Below the pieces are notes generated by a model that worked only from the letters and a program-made list of their open reading frames with translations, was not told the DNA's origin and made no database searches. Below are positions 10,801 through 18,606 of a DNA stretch of 64,000 nt, piece after piece. The stretch spans positions 6,119 through 70,118 of the forward strand of contig DAKS01000022.1 of assembly GCA_002499195.1 (NCBI GenBank), read 5' to 3'. Position 1 is the stretch's first letter. Each line of letters opens with the position of its first letter. The stretch is from Euryarchaeota archaeon UBA443. GTDB lineage: Archaea; Thermoplasmatota; Poseidoniia; Poseidoniales; Poseidoniaceae. The position numbers and the translations under genes are program-made.

Positions 10801-13800
10801 TAGGTGACCCACAAACATCGGATAACAACGACCACACATGGACATATGAATTCCAAACAGGTAACGAAATCGAAGAACTTGCACATACCAATATTCAAGA
10901 TGTTTCGATCTTCAGTGGCCTTCCAGATACGAATCTCGATGGTAACGCTAACGTCATTGGTATTGATGCTGCTCAAGATGAATACCGAATGTTGCTTAGT
11001 GTCGATTTCGGTCAAATACCATTCAACCCAAGCATGAATGTCCACTCGGTTGACATTGAGATGTATCTTGAGGATCTCAATCATGGTGCAGGTGCTACTG
11101 GAATGACCTTCACTGTTCATCGAATCCTTACCACAGGATGGTCGGAAACAACTGCGACTTGGAATGGTACAGGTAGTACGGCATGGAGTGCAGCGGGCAT
11201 GCAAGCTGGTGTCGACTATGATGCAACACCAATCGATACGGTATTCATCAGTAATTCACAGTCGATCGATACATGGATTCCATTCAATTTGGGTCATCGT
11301 ATGATGTATATCGATGGACTCCACAGTTGGATCATTATCGGAACACCAACCCAAGGTTGGATGGAAGCGGACTTTGCAGACAATAGCGCTACCGATGCTT
11401 CACTTCGTCCTCTACTACAGATGAATTACACCGATATTGATTCGGTCACAATCTCTCCAACAGCAACCACGACTGACGCAGATTCGACCGTTCAATTCAG
11501 TGCCTCTACCTTTGATTACAACTCATTGGTTGCTAGTGTACCAGTCGTTTGGTCAGTAAGTAGCGGTTCGATCGATTCAACAGGATTGTTCACGCCAACG
11601 ACTGTTGGAACACACACAGTTAGCGCTTGTTTTGGTGTCATCTGCGAAGATGAGACGGTCACCGTATCACCCGGTGCACCTGTAGATTTGAGTGTCACAC
11701 CGCTTTCAGCGACGATTACAACAGATCAAACATTACAACTGACTGCTAACGTGATCGATCAGAACGGAAACACCGTGCCGGGTGAAAGCATCACCTTTAC
11801 TCCGAGCAATGGGACGATGGGCGGAACCTTTGGCGACGTCTTCCAGCCGTATACTGTTGGAGGTCAGACCGTTACAGTTACATGGGGTACAACCTCGATT
11901 ATCGTCAATATTCTCGTCGAGTTGGGCGCTCCAACTGACATAGAATTAACGGGATGCAGTGGAGTTGTTCCAGCAGGTACTGAATGTGAAATCACAACAA
12001 CGTTGTACGACCAATTTGGAAACATCATACCTCTCACTGAAGCAGGTGCCTTATCCTACACTGTCAACGATGGCCTCTACAGTGAAGCGACCAATATGTA
12101 CTTCGCTGATAACGTAGGAACGTGGCAACTTTCAGTCAACTCAGCCATCGGTCTAGTAGATTCGATAACGATTCAGACAGGTCATGGACAAATGGCGTCA
12201 CTGGAGATTATTCCATCCGCATGGGACATCACCGCTGACGATGTGATATTCCTTAACACCACGAGAATCGATGTTCAAGGCAACCGACTTTCGGTTGTTT
12301 TGCCACTTGAAAATTGGACATCAATTTCGGATGGAGCATTGAATATTACACTGGACCATCCGGTCCAATGGATTCCAAATGGATTGGGTGGACGTGTCAT
12401 CTCTGCACAGTATGAAACCATCTTTGAGTCGATTACAATCAACGTCACTAAGGGTGTCATGGTCGACATGGTTCTCATTGTTGATTCTCAAGACGCGGAT
12501 GGAGCGACCTATGGCATGACTTCCGATGAGACATTGGTTGTCAAGGCTAAGGCAAGTGATGGAAAAGGCAATCGCTGGACCATTGATGTCAACTGGACGG
12601 TTGCTCATCCGGATTGGAGTGAACAATCGGTCTTACTCTACCCACTTTCTGATGAAACTGAATTCATGCCAATTCTCTCTTCATCCACAGCCTATGTGGT
12701 TCGAGCCGAGTACACATTTGATGGTCAGTTGTTCAGCGAAGTGGTAAATGTGGAAGTTTCAGAAGGTATCATTCAAGTCTTTACGATGAACACAATCGCT
12801 TCCAATGGCGATACAGGAACGGTTTACAACATCAGTGCTGATCATTCGATTGACTTCTCCGTTTCCTTGAGCGATGGTGACTTGAATCCTCTCGATTATG
12901 ATGTCTTGACATGGTTGTTTGAAGATACTGATTCAGGTGAGGTAACCGATTTCACAACAGATTTTGTTGCAAATGGCTACCAATGGGAAGCAACAACTGT
13001 TGGAAACTATCGTATCTTGGCTTATGTCGAGAATGCAGATGGATTCAACTACACTCGTTCGGTTGATATCTCGGTCTATCATGGAGTCGCAGTTTCACTC
13101 GACCACGAACTCAACACTTTTGACGAAGATGCTGGAGATGATATTGACATTGCCATCACAGGTACTGACAGCGATGGAAACACTTTCCCTCAAGATGTTG
13201 AGTGGAACGAGGATGGTTCAACATCAGACCGTATTATTCCAGGCGATAATCCTGGGACTTACGTGTACAAATCAGAAGCTGCTGGAGATCACGTTATGGA
13301 ATACTCAACTCCGGGTGCTTCAAACACATTTGAGTTGAAGATTTCACCACAGATGATTGTTGACTTTATCGAAGTTGAACTGTCAGCAGTCACTGTTGAG
13401 CAACAGGCTTCAATCGAGGTAACCGTCCAAGCCTTCGACCGATTTGCAAATCCGATACCTGTTCCAAGCAGTGCGCGCGTCGATGCAACTGGACGCGGTA
13501 CCGTCGAGAGTACAGGACAGGGTACTTGGAAGGTTACTACCTTGGACAGTGGCCCTCAAACCATTACCGTTTCAGCCGGTCAAGTTAGTGAAAACTACGA
13601 AATTGAGGTTACTGGTACCTTTGGTGGATTCTTTGCTGCAGGTGGTACAATCTATTACATCGGTGCAGTTCTACTCGGTTTAATCATCGTTATTGTTCTC
13701 GTTCTTCTTGTCATGGCGCTTCGTTCAGGTCGCGATGATGATGATTGGGACGATGATTACGACGATGACGATGATGATTATGACGAACCACGAACTGCTC

Positions 13801-14015
13801 GAGGACCATCAGGTCCAGCACCTGGTCCAAGCGGTCCCGCGCCTGGTACAGGTCCATCAGGACCGCCTCCAGTTGAAGAGGAGGAAAAAGAAGACACCAG
13901 TTGGATCGTCGAACAACGTACCGATGATGATGGAACCGAATGGGCTCAAAGCGAAGATGGAACTTGGTACTACCGTGAACCGGATCAAAGCGATTGGGTT
14001 GAATGGGAAGATTAG
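4863..14015 (+). CDS. Giant modular surface adhesin (seven DNRLRE/CBM96-like plus FN3-like supermodules, Big-like domains, C-terminal TM anchor)
   Basis: This 3050-aa protein begins with a signal peptide (hydrophobic to about residue 30, then FPAPELLEEE). Seven modules resembling DNRLRE/CBM96 domains start near residues 55, 374, 708, 1035, 1362, 1706 and 2013. Each has a D-x-Y-I/NYG entry, a TWN/TWNS motif and a C-terminal RPxL-I-Y strand, and each is followed by an FN3-like beta domain with WRVRA/WRMxH strands. From about 2195 to 2910 come Big/Ig-like domains (LQLTANVIDQNGN and similar). A TM helix near 2927-2953 precedes an Asp-rich cytoplasmic stretch, Pro-Gly repeats and a Trp-rich tail. 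The role is probably binding to glycans or particles at the cell surface, by analogy with these domains. The next gene starts 8 bases downstream. Confidence 0.9.
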   Translation: MRNSTTNRNVFTAVTLILMFLFADVFVPSAFPAPELLEEESSVQHVISTINPSLDTYIDSDYPNDDYAGEDTGLLGIAGTSDSRLLISFPLNFASTDTIHSARLDLVCSNSGATNGLAVYPASTSVAWDENATWNSRDGILMWGEPGADDGADRSDWEPPIVTSPLGPSGGSSNVQLNVTALAQSAVASSASALEILVSAYGSQYDCAMNESLNIAERPSLRVDSSTTTAGSGGLITPNFVEDGAPLMSGDFYLSADLTPSMTWTSYSGIMAEVQLSLSDGFKSDQDNYNWLYNSDIHTSSFTLSGTTGSLDIPSSDAFENGTFMHYRMRAMDSTGTLSSWTSGHFFLPNHDVTLNDDGTASIAVDLDDLSTDFVFIEDAVADEHSKNTNYGSSATLEAKLSSNKESIPHFRLSFDALGMHSNATILDASLNLTRSTSSGSATLALHEMDNDGSWIEGELTWLRKKTNQWWKSGGRGLLSHASDSGVMGSQIDDDFSFDLTSVLQQHVDNGNTGVIDLAITARSQNGAYAANNGVDSVTFHSSDAVNDGDKPYLYIKYDWSTPVTVAPSFTSPWDGETLWNQTGHNFTGNTTPTLTWAASTSSSYDMIFELSTDSLFHDRVALIDTRIDTDFAPSDGELSFTGSESLESGHMYNWRMLHVDSDGRHGEWSYSSFLISGLNSTWLGGDRYEFRLKQGNASSDGLHPACDDTYIDSGMPNSNYGSETELQVSYNTIPSETTVLFGCDLSTTFLPSGYAVESANLEFHLSDFPFGTPVVGAWENTQHGWTEDGATWATYDGTNTWNSVGAKGSERSSLLDSVSIGSGFTSSSSVNWNVTLAVQNAMRDNHSADFILGIVGAGSGQIRDVLFHPGTAVETKRPELSFVYVPGSNAIPIEPMPVLPLNGTWSVAPGINPEPVHRPLMNWTHSSAVSISGYAIQMDTVQSFDSNDMSIETSWSNSGFDLTNNSFTPTSDLDDGKTWYWRVRAISATNQLGNWSETFHFNLPSLVTWNLSSTSAAVEIRHHEAMPNLQLPHFIDTWVAEGGVEGQQNHSTSTSLKVGELGSGYHTSALLKIPLNQLPTPSNARVTNAELNMWAQAGSDTNVQVAVRPVLQTWTTGLNNSTYDGTNSWSADGGRAIGTDVGSLSDLSASDSADWMDWDVTELVQAAMANGDSYLSIALMTSDSSDALITFTSTDGLATQQPWLNLTWTDGTASIPTVAASNALPLDGTISWDLSGHVPEPSTRPVMSWTHSNAANIDDWKVFIQNDPTDIMEGFTIYDSRVDSALFDVQSLSFQPSSDLSTNQSIRWFVQPVNDEMLGPRSSSSIFHIPHDIGNEINSTWGYINVSEGGFLPDLNEPSGFIVDTTLDSSAANANLYNSGTINVGRSFYSGGQSQRSSFIVSVDLTKLPINGTYEIMDAFFTMNTKSTSYGEVFWTPSLINTAFDGDANWNNATNSTQWNTPGAYHSTDTDIPFYASEEIFWDDPYQIGDITGLLQQAVANGATSLDFLVQAEENDSSVDGRIDMYSSNEVSADLRPSLNITYRMTNPYIASSPTGLIPADGAALWNLSEPRPSGADEVNLTWTPPSSNESGYILCFAGDQRMVRSSGCIDLGDSTQLSENDLIWDAANTTLLLQEVEDTGDTWVYWRTLSYQGVVDDYYRFGEWSQVNKFRIPEDQGSDDGAGNHTVNLSSGSIFEDTGLLPGAPDAYTISSALNTNYGGSTTLKLGAGSSGDHEIFIEFDLSQMPWPSAMTPTSTMLRLYRSQVAGVSPLTVSAHACSTFNEASVTALQPPTCSATEITRSTLSVTPPSGWLEWDITSLAQSNIANGNMTMTIQLKAVGTGSSLHTFTSGESSSESLRPTLRIDYVDNVAGVVPPAQPVLLSPLDGAVLYDTTTNLLDSLDKPVLNWNTVSGATGYIVTIRNASGQYTFKSATSSQITGTSFTFADNVAPGSTFEWWVQAINGSIPGPSSSRWIVGIGDPQTSDNNDHTWTYEFQTGNEIEELAHTNIQDVSIFSGLPDTNLDGNANVIGIDAAQDEYRMLLSVDFGQIPFNPSMNVHSVDIEMYLEDLNHGAGATGMTFTVHRILTTGWSETTATWNGTGSTAWSAAGMQAGVDYDATPIDTVFISNSQSIDTWIPFNLGHRMMYIDGLHSWIIIGTPTQGWMEADFADNSATDASLRPLLQMNYTDIDSVTISPTATTTDADSTVQFSASTFDYNSLVASVPVVWSVSSGSIDSTGLFTPTTVGTHTVSACFGVICEDETVTVSPGAPVDLSVTPLSATITTDQTLQLTANVIDQNGNTVPGESITFTPSNGTMGGTFGDVFQPYTVGGQTVTVTWGTTSIIVNILVELGAPTDIELTGCSGVVPAGTECEITTTLYDQFGNIIPLTEAGALSYTVNDGLYSEATNMYFADNVGTWQLSVNSAIGLVDSITIQTGHGQMASLEIIPSAWDITADDVIFLNTTRIDVQGNRLSVVLPLENWTSISDGALNITLDHPVQWIPNGLGGRVISAQYETIFESITINVTKGVMVDMVLIVDSQDADGATYGMTSDETLVVKAKASDGKGNRWTIDVNWTVAHPDWSEQSVLLYPLSDETEFMPILSSSTAYVVRAEYTFDGQLFSEVVNVEVSEGIIQVFTMNTIASNGDTGTVYNISADHSIDFSVSLSDGDLNPLDYDVLTWLFEDTDSGEVTDFTTDFVANGYQWEATTVGNYRILAYVENADGFNYTRSVDISVYHGVAVSLDHELNTFDEDAGDDIDIAITGTDSDGNTFPQDVEWNEDGSTSDRIIPGDNPGTYVYKSEAAGDHVMEYSTPGASNTFELKISPQMIVDFIEVELSAVTVEQQASIEVTVQAFDRFANPIPVPSSARVDATGRGTVESTGQGTWKVTTLDSGPQTITVSAGQVSENYEIEVTGTFGGFFAAGGTIYYIGAVLLGLIIVIVLVLLVMALRSGRDDDDWDDDYDDDDDDYDEPRTARGPSGPAPGPSGPAPGTGPSGPPPVEEEEKEDTSWIVEQRTDDDGTEWAQSEDGTWYYREPDQSDWVEWED

Positions 14016-14019
14016 GTGA
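14014..14019 (+). promoter_or_regulatory. Ribosome-binding site deciding the start of the second surface protein
   Basis: AGGTGA lies 4 bases before the ATG at 14024 and overlaps the adhesin stop codon. It matches the 16S anti-Shine-Dalgarno end and selects MNQQRSAVV rather than the earlier in-frame codon at 14003. It suggests that translation of the two surface proteins is linked. Confidence 0.65.
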
Positions 14020-14023
14020 AAGC

Positions 14024-16615
14024 ATGAACCAGCAACGCTCCGCAGTAGTCCTCTGCAGTTTGTTGCTTGCTTCTTTGTTTGCTACACTTCCAGCAGTGGC
14101 TGCTGGTCCACCCGCTCAAATTGTGATCTCAACGCCTTCTACCGTGATTTCTTCAGATGGCGTATTACAAATGGAAGCAACATTGTATGATGCTCTAAAC
14201 AACGTCGTTGATGGCGAAATCACATGGTCTACAAGCAATGGAACAATCGAACAAAGCGGATTGTTCTTCCCGTGGTCGGCAGGTCAAGTTACCATCCGTG
14301 CTGATCATGGTGGATTCAACGATACCGTTATCGTAACTGTTGTTGCCGGTTTTGGTCAATCTATCGAGATTAATACGAGTGCACAACCACGAGCGAAATT
14401 CCCGTTTACACTGCAAGCAAATCTCATTGATTCGCATGATAATCCCCGTTCAGGACAAGATGTCGTTTGGACAGTGGATGGAATGTACATTGGGCAAGGA
14501 GAACCGTCTTGGACTCCTCCATCGCTTGGATTGTACGAAGTCGTTGCACGATACGATCAATTGGAAGAACAGATAACTATGGAAGCTATTGCAGGTGATC
14601 CATACGAATTTGTTTTCGCTGATGATTTGATTGTACGAAGTGGAGATGGATTGCAACTCTATCCAGATCTTGTCGACACATTTGGTCAAAAGATGAACAA
14701 TACACTCGCAGGAAACAAGTTTTGGGATGTTGAGAATGGTACGATTACACCAGTAGGTTTCTACTATGCTTCTGCTCCGGGAATCTGGAACCTTTCCGTA
14801 CGAGCTGGAGCTGTTTGGGGGAATAGTACCATCCGTGTAATTCCTGCTGATGCATCGATCGTAGAAATCCAAATTACTCCACAAGAGGATGTGTACGTCT
14901 CAGGAGAAACCTACCTGCTCGAGGCTATTCGTACAGATTCACAAGGCTACTCATCGCCCGTTCCAATTCCTATCGGAAATTGGTCGATCGACAATGGGAT
15001 ACTCTCACAAGTAGATAACGAAGTCCATTGGACTCCTGGACAAACCGGTCAATTTAGTATGCATGTTGTTGATTCGGATGTACCTGCTTCTGCGAATGTT
15101 GAGGTAATGCATGGTTCTGCTGATACGACAAGGCTGGCTTCCAGTCAATCCAGTGTTTCGGCCGGTACACAATTTGCATTGGTTCATGAAGCGATAGATT
15201 CGTTTGGAAATGTTTGGCAGACAGAGGCGAATATCACTCAAACCAATGGCGTATTTGCGAGCGTTGATATCTTCAATTCATATGTTTCTGTGATGCCTAA
15301 ACAAGTTGAATCAATTGGGTTTACTGCCAACTACTTCAATGCTTCAACAGGTGTTCTTCATCAGTCGCAATGGTCGAGTGAAATCTTACCGGGTCGTCTC
15401 GCTTTCATTGAATTACCAGAATCCGGTACAGAGGTTGCAGCAGATTCCTATCTCGACTTCGATCCACAATTCAAGGATGCATATGGAAACACAATCCCTC
15501 ATGTGGCTGTTAATTGGACTATCTCTGGCCAGGACCGAACACTAGAGATTAGAATGGCTGATGGAAAATGGTATCCAACCGAAACCGGTGAGCATGAAAT
15601 ACGTGCCAATGCTGACGGTGTGTTTGCAGCAGTTAGGATTAACGTTGTTCCAGGGGCTGGAACATCCTTGCTTACTGATAGTGATACAGGATTGACCATT
15701 GAAGCAGGTGTTTCTTCCGATCTCTTCGTTGAACTGGTCGATGTTCATGGAAATACTGCTCCTGCTGAAAGTGTGGAATTGGTGTCGGGTGATTTCGTAC
15801 TCTTCGAAGCATCTTCCAGTGGCCGCGGTTTTTGGCAACTCACAGGAGTTACGAGTGGAGTGTATGAACTTGAACTTGCTCAAGGCGATGCTGAACACAC
15901 TATTCCATTGACAATCACTCCAGGTCAACCCGTACGAGTGATTACTGGTATGGCGAACGAGACACGCAGTCAAGGCGAAGTAACTCTCATCACTGTATGG
16001 GCTGAAGATTCGCAAGGTAATAGAGTTGAAGTCAATCCTGACCAAACAAGTCTATCCTGTACATCCGGAAAAGCAACACACATCAAGTCGGATACTTGGG
16101 AGGTTGAACTTGAAGAAGCAGGATCAGACCGTTCATGTACCGTTACATGGAATGGTTTGATTTCGCAACAATTCTATGATGTTGATTCTGTTTTACTCAG
16201 TGGCGCTCTTGGATCAACCAACACAGCAGTTTCGATAATCATCGGACTCTTGTTGATGATTTTCGTTGTATTGATTGTTCTTATCCGCCGCGGCAACGCA
16301 AAGGATGAGGATTGGGATGAGGATGAATTCTACGAAGTTTCAGAGGATGAAGAGGAGCGACTCATCGACGATTCCGAAGATGTGGTGGATGAAGTCTTAA
16401 CAACACCTTCAGAAACACCACAGAATGAAACATATTCTGAACCAGATCTTAGTTCTGATATGCGTCAACAACTGGCAACCAAGGCTGGGCAAGTTGGCGT
16501 TATGCAAGCAGCTCCTGGTACAAATCAAGGTGAAACAGGATGGTACGTTGATGCAAGTACAGAGTTGCAGTACTGGAATGTTGGTGACGATGGTTCCTGG
16601 ACTCGAGTTCAGTGA
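14024..16615 (+). CDS. Ig-like (Big-domain) surface protein with C-terminal TM anchor
   Basis: This 863-aa protein begins with a clear signal peptide (residues 1-31, ending TLPAVAAGP). It continues with about seven to eight Big/Ig-like repeats similar to those at the end of the upstream adhesin: paired motifs like ITWSTSNGTIEQSGLF, and internal D-x-x-GN turns such as DSHDNP, DSFGNVW, DAYGNT and DVHGNT. A TM helix lies near residues 730-752 (IIIGLLLMIFVVLIVLI), followed by an acidic cytoplasmic region and a Trp-containing tail (GWYVDASTELQYW). It sits 8 bases downstream of the giant adhesin and its stop overlaps the next start (TGATG). The shared domains suggest duplication from, and joint work with, the adhesin. 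No enzyme motif is seen. Confidence 0.88.
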   Translation: MNQQRSAVVLCSLLLASLFATLPAVAAGPPAQIVISTPSTVISSDGVLQMEATLYDALNNVVDGEITWSTSNGTIEQSGLFFPWSAGQVTIRADHGGFNDTVIVTVVAGFGQSIEINTSAQPRAKFPFTLQANLIDSHDNPRSGQDVVWTVDGMYIGQGEPSWTPPSLGLYEVVARYDQLEEQITMEAIAGDPYEFVFADDLIVRSGDGLQLYPDLVDTFGQKMNNTLAGNKFWDVENGTITPVGFYYASAPGIWNLSVRAGAVWGNSTIRVIPADASIVEIQITPQEDVYVSGETYLLEAIRTDSQGYSSPVPIPIGNWSIDNGILSQVDNEVHWTPGQTGQFSMHVVDSDVPASANVEVMHGSADTTRLASSQSSVSAGTQFALVHEAIDSFGNVWQTEANITQTNGVFASVDIFNSYVSVMPKQVESIGFTANYFNASTGVLHQSQWSSEILPGRLAFIELPESGTEVAADSYLDFDPQFKDAYGNTIPHVAVNWTISGQDRTLEIRMADGKWYPTETGEHEIRANADGVFAAVRINVVPGAGTSLLTDSDTGLTIEAGVSSDLFVELVDVHGNTAPAESVELVSGDFVLFEASSSGRGFWQLTGVTSGVYELELAQGDAEHTIPLTITPGQPVRVITGMANETRSQGEVTLITVWAEDSQGNRVEVNPDQTSLSCTSGKATHIKSDTWEVELEEAGSDRSCTVTWNGLISQQFYDVDSVLLSGALGSTNTAVSIIIGLLLMIFVVLIVLIRRGNAKDEDWDEDEFYEVSEDEEERLIDDSEDVVDEVLTTPSETPQNETYSEPDLSSDMRQQLATKAGQVGVMQAAPGTNQGETGWYVDASTELQYWNVGDDGSWTRVQ

Positions 16616-18606
16616 TGGTCAGTGATGCAATGGGCGTTGAAGAACATCGTAATTGGAACGATGTTGATTATTCTGGATTATTGAATGGTCAAGCATTCCC
16701 TCCAGATTTTATGTGGGGGGTGGCAACCGCTTCACATCAAATTGAAGGAGGCAATACCAATAATTGGACTCGCTTTGAACCAAATTCAAAGAGTGGTCAG
16801 TTAAGCGGAGATGCTTGCGATCATTGGAATCGAAAAGAACAGGATATTGAACTAATAACAAATCTTAACGTAACTCATTACAGATTTTCCTTAGAATGGA
16901 GCCGCATTGAACCTGAAATGGGGATATGGGATGAAGACGCAATCGCTTGGTACAGTGATCTAGTCGATCGCTTACTTGAGCGAGGAATTCAACCTATGGT
17001 GACGCTTCATCATTTTACAAATCCACTCTGGTGGGAAGATTTAGGTGCTTTCGAAAAAGAATCTAACATCATTTACTGGATTCGTTTTAGTTCGAAGATG
17101 TTTGAAGTATTGAGCGATCGTGTTGAGTGGTGGTGTACAATCAATGAACCTGCAGTTTATGCTTCGATGGGTTATGTGCTTGGAGAATTTCCACCAGGGC
17201 AGCGTTCATTCAAGAAAACACGACAGGTTTCACTCAACCTGATGCGTGCTCATGCTCGTTGTTATCACACGCTTAAGTCAATGGAACATGGTTCAAGTGC
17301 GAAGATTGGACTTGTTAAGAACATCAATATTTTCGATCCGTATAGACGCTGGAATCCATTGCACCGGTTTCAAGCAAACCTTCTCGATGGAATGTTCAAC
17401 CGTTGCTGGATTAAAGGACTGAAGACAGGTCGCTTCAAACCTCCTTCAGCATTCCGTAGTGTTTCGATTGAAGGGCTCCAAGGCAGCAGTGATTTTATCG
17501 GTTTGAATTATTACACGCATCTCCTTACCACGCCGTTTATGCCAACAAAGGTTGAGATCGATCCACTCATTCGTCCTTGGGAAGAGAGAACAGATTTCCG
17601 TTATCCGATGTATGCGGAGGGTTTGGAGCGAGCATTCGAAATGGTCGCTTCGCTCAATATACCCATTATCGTTACAGAGAACGGTGTGGCGGATGATGAT
17701 GATGATATGCGCCCAGAACATATTCGTAGGCATTTGCAAATTACTTCAGAGGCTATTGCAAACGGATATGATATTCTAGGATTCTATCATTGGAGTTTAA
17801 TGGATAATTTCGAATGGGCTGAAGGATATGAACAATGTTTTGGCTTATATCATGTTGATTTGGAAACGAAAAAACGAACTCTTCGAGATAGTGGTGCATT
17901 GTATGCTTCCATTGCCAAATCACATCGTATGCCTCAAGTGGTTATTCTTGCAGGTGGCCTTGGGAGCCGACTTGGTAAGAAAACACAACATCTACCAAAG
18001 TCATTAATCGAAGTTGGAGGAAAACCAATCTTGTCTCATATTCTCGATTGGGTCAAAGGTCAAGGTTGTAACCGCGTACTTGTTTTGACAGGACATCATG
18101 GTGAACAGTTCGATGGATTCATTCATCCTGGCATCGAACTAACCTTCGTCAAGGAACCTAAGCAAATGGGAACAGGAGGCGCTTTGTGGAATGCAAGAGA
18201 ATCTCTTGAGGACGAATTCATTCTCCTTTGGGGGGACGACTACCATCCGATTGACTATAGCCCATTGGTCAATTATCATCGAAGAGAATCATCTCGTTTG
18301 ACAATGACGGTAACAACCGAACATGAAATGATGAATCTCCATCATGAGAACGGTCGTTTGGTTCAATATTCAAAAGAAGAGCAAACACCTGAAGAATTCA
18401 ATGGATATGAGGCTGGAACGTCCGTTGTAAGCAAATCTGTTGTTTTAGAGTTTGGAAAGGATGGCCCTTGGTCTTGGGAAAACACAGTCTATTCCGCACT
18501 TTCAAAAGGTATCCATGTCCATCTGGACTCAACAAAGTTCTGGGATATGGGTACGCCTGAACGCCTAGAGAAGTTAGATCAATTCTTCAACGAATCCAGG
18601 TCGTGA
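16615..18606 (+). CDS. Fusion: GH1 beta-glycosidase and sugar-1-phosphate nucleotidyltransferase
   Basis: This is a continuous 663-aa frame. Residues 1-438 are a GH1 glycosidase: MWGVATASHQIEG near the start, TLHHFTNPLWW, acid/base Glu178 in TINEP, nucleophile Glu355 in TENGV and FYHWSLMDNFEWAEGY near the end. Residues 439-663 form a complete nucleotidyltransferase opening MPQVVILAGGLGSRLG, with KSLIEVGGKPIL and LLWGDDY for nucleotide and metal binding. The second domain starts exactly like a free-standing protein, so two genes seem to have joined with almost no linker. No signal peptide is present, so it is cytoplasmic. The ATG overlaps the upstream stop. The likely roles are cleaving imported beta-glycosides and making an NDP-sugar from a sugar-1-phosphate; the sugar identities are unknown. 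Confidence 0.92.
   Translation: MVSDAMGVEEHRNWNDVDYSGLLNGQAFPPDFMWGVATASHQIEGGNTNNWTRFEPNSKSGQLSGDACDHWNRKEQDIELITNLNVTHYRFSLEWSRIEPEMGIWDEDAIAWYSDLVDRLLERGIQPMVTLHHFTNPLWWEDLGAFEKESNIIYWIRFSSKMFEVLSDRVEWWCTINEPAVYASMGYVLGEFPPGQRSFKKTRQVSLNLMRAHARCYHTLKSMEHGSSAKIGLVKNINIFDPYRRWNPLHRFQANLLDGMFNRCWIKGLKTGRFKPPSAFRSVSIEGLQGSSDFIGLNYYTHLLTTPFMPTKVEIDPLIRPWEERTDFRYPMYAEGLERAFEMVASLNIPIIVTENGVADDDDDMRPEHIRRHLQITSEAIANGYDILGFYHWSLMDNFEWAEGYEQCFGLYHVDLETKKRTLRDSGALYASIAKSHRMPQVVILAGGLGSRLGKKTQHLPKSLIEVGGKPILSHILDWVKGQGCNRVLVLTGHHGEQFDGFIHPGIELTFVKEPKQMGTGGALWNARESLEDEFILLWGDDYHPIDYSPLVNYHRRESSRLTMTVTTEHEMMNLHHENGRLVQYSKEEQTPEEFNGYEAGTSVVSKSVVLEFGKDGPWSWENTVYSALSKGIHVHLDSTKFWDMGTPERLEKLDQFFNESRS

Noticed and set aside
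10662..11204. 180-aa minus-strand frame inside the giant adhesin
   Set aside because: Antisense shadow of a strongly supported gene, with an unstructured basic and Cys-rich translation and no family features.
4863..14015. CRISPR-like or DNA-level tandem repeats
   Set aside because: The repetition is at protein-module level with strong divergence; no short identical direct repeats with unique spacers are visible anywhere in the window.
17929..18606. Separate nucleotidyltransferase gene starting at the internal ATG
   Set aside because: The reading frame is uninterrupted from the GH1 part and there is no stop or ribosome-binding site before the internal ATG; a single fused product is simpler, though internal initiation cannot be excluded.
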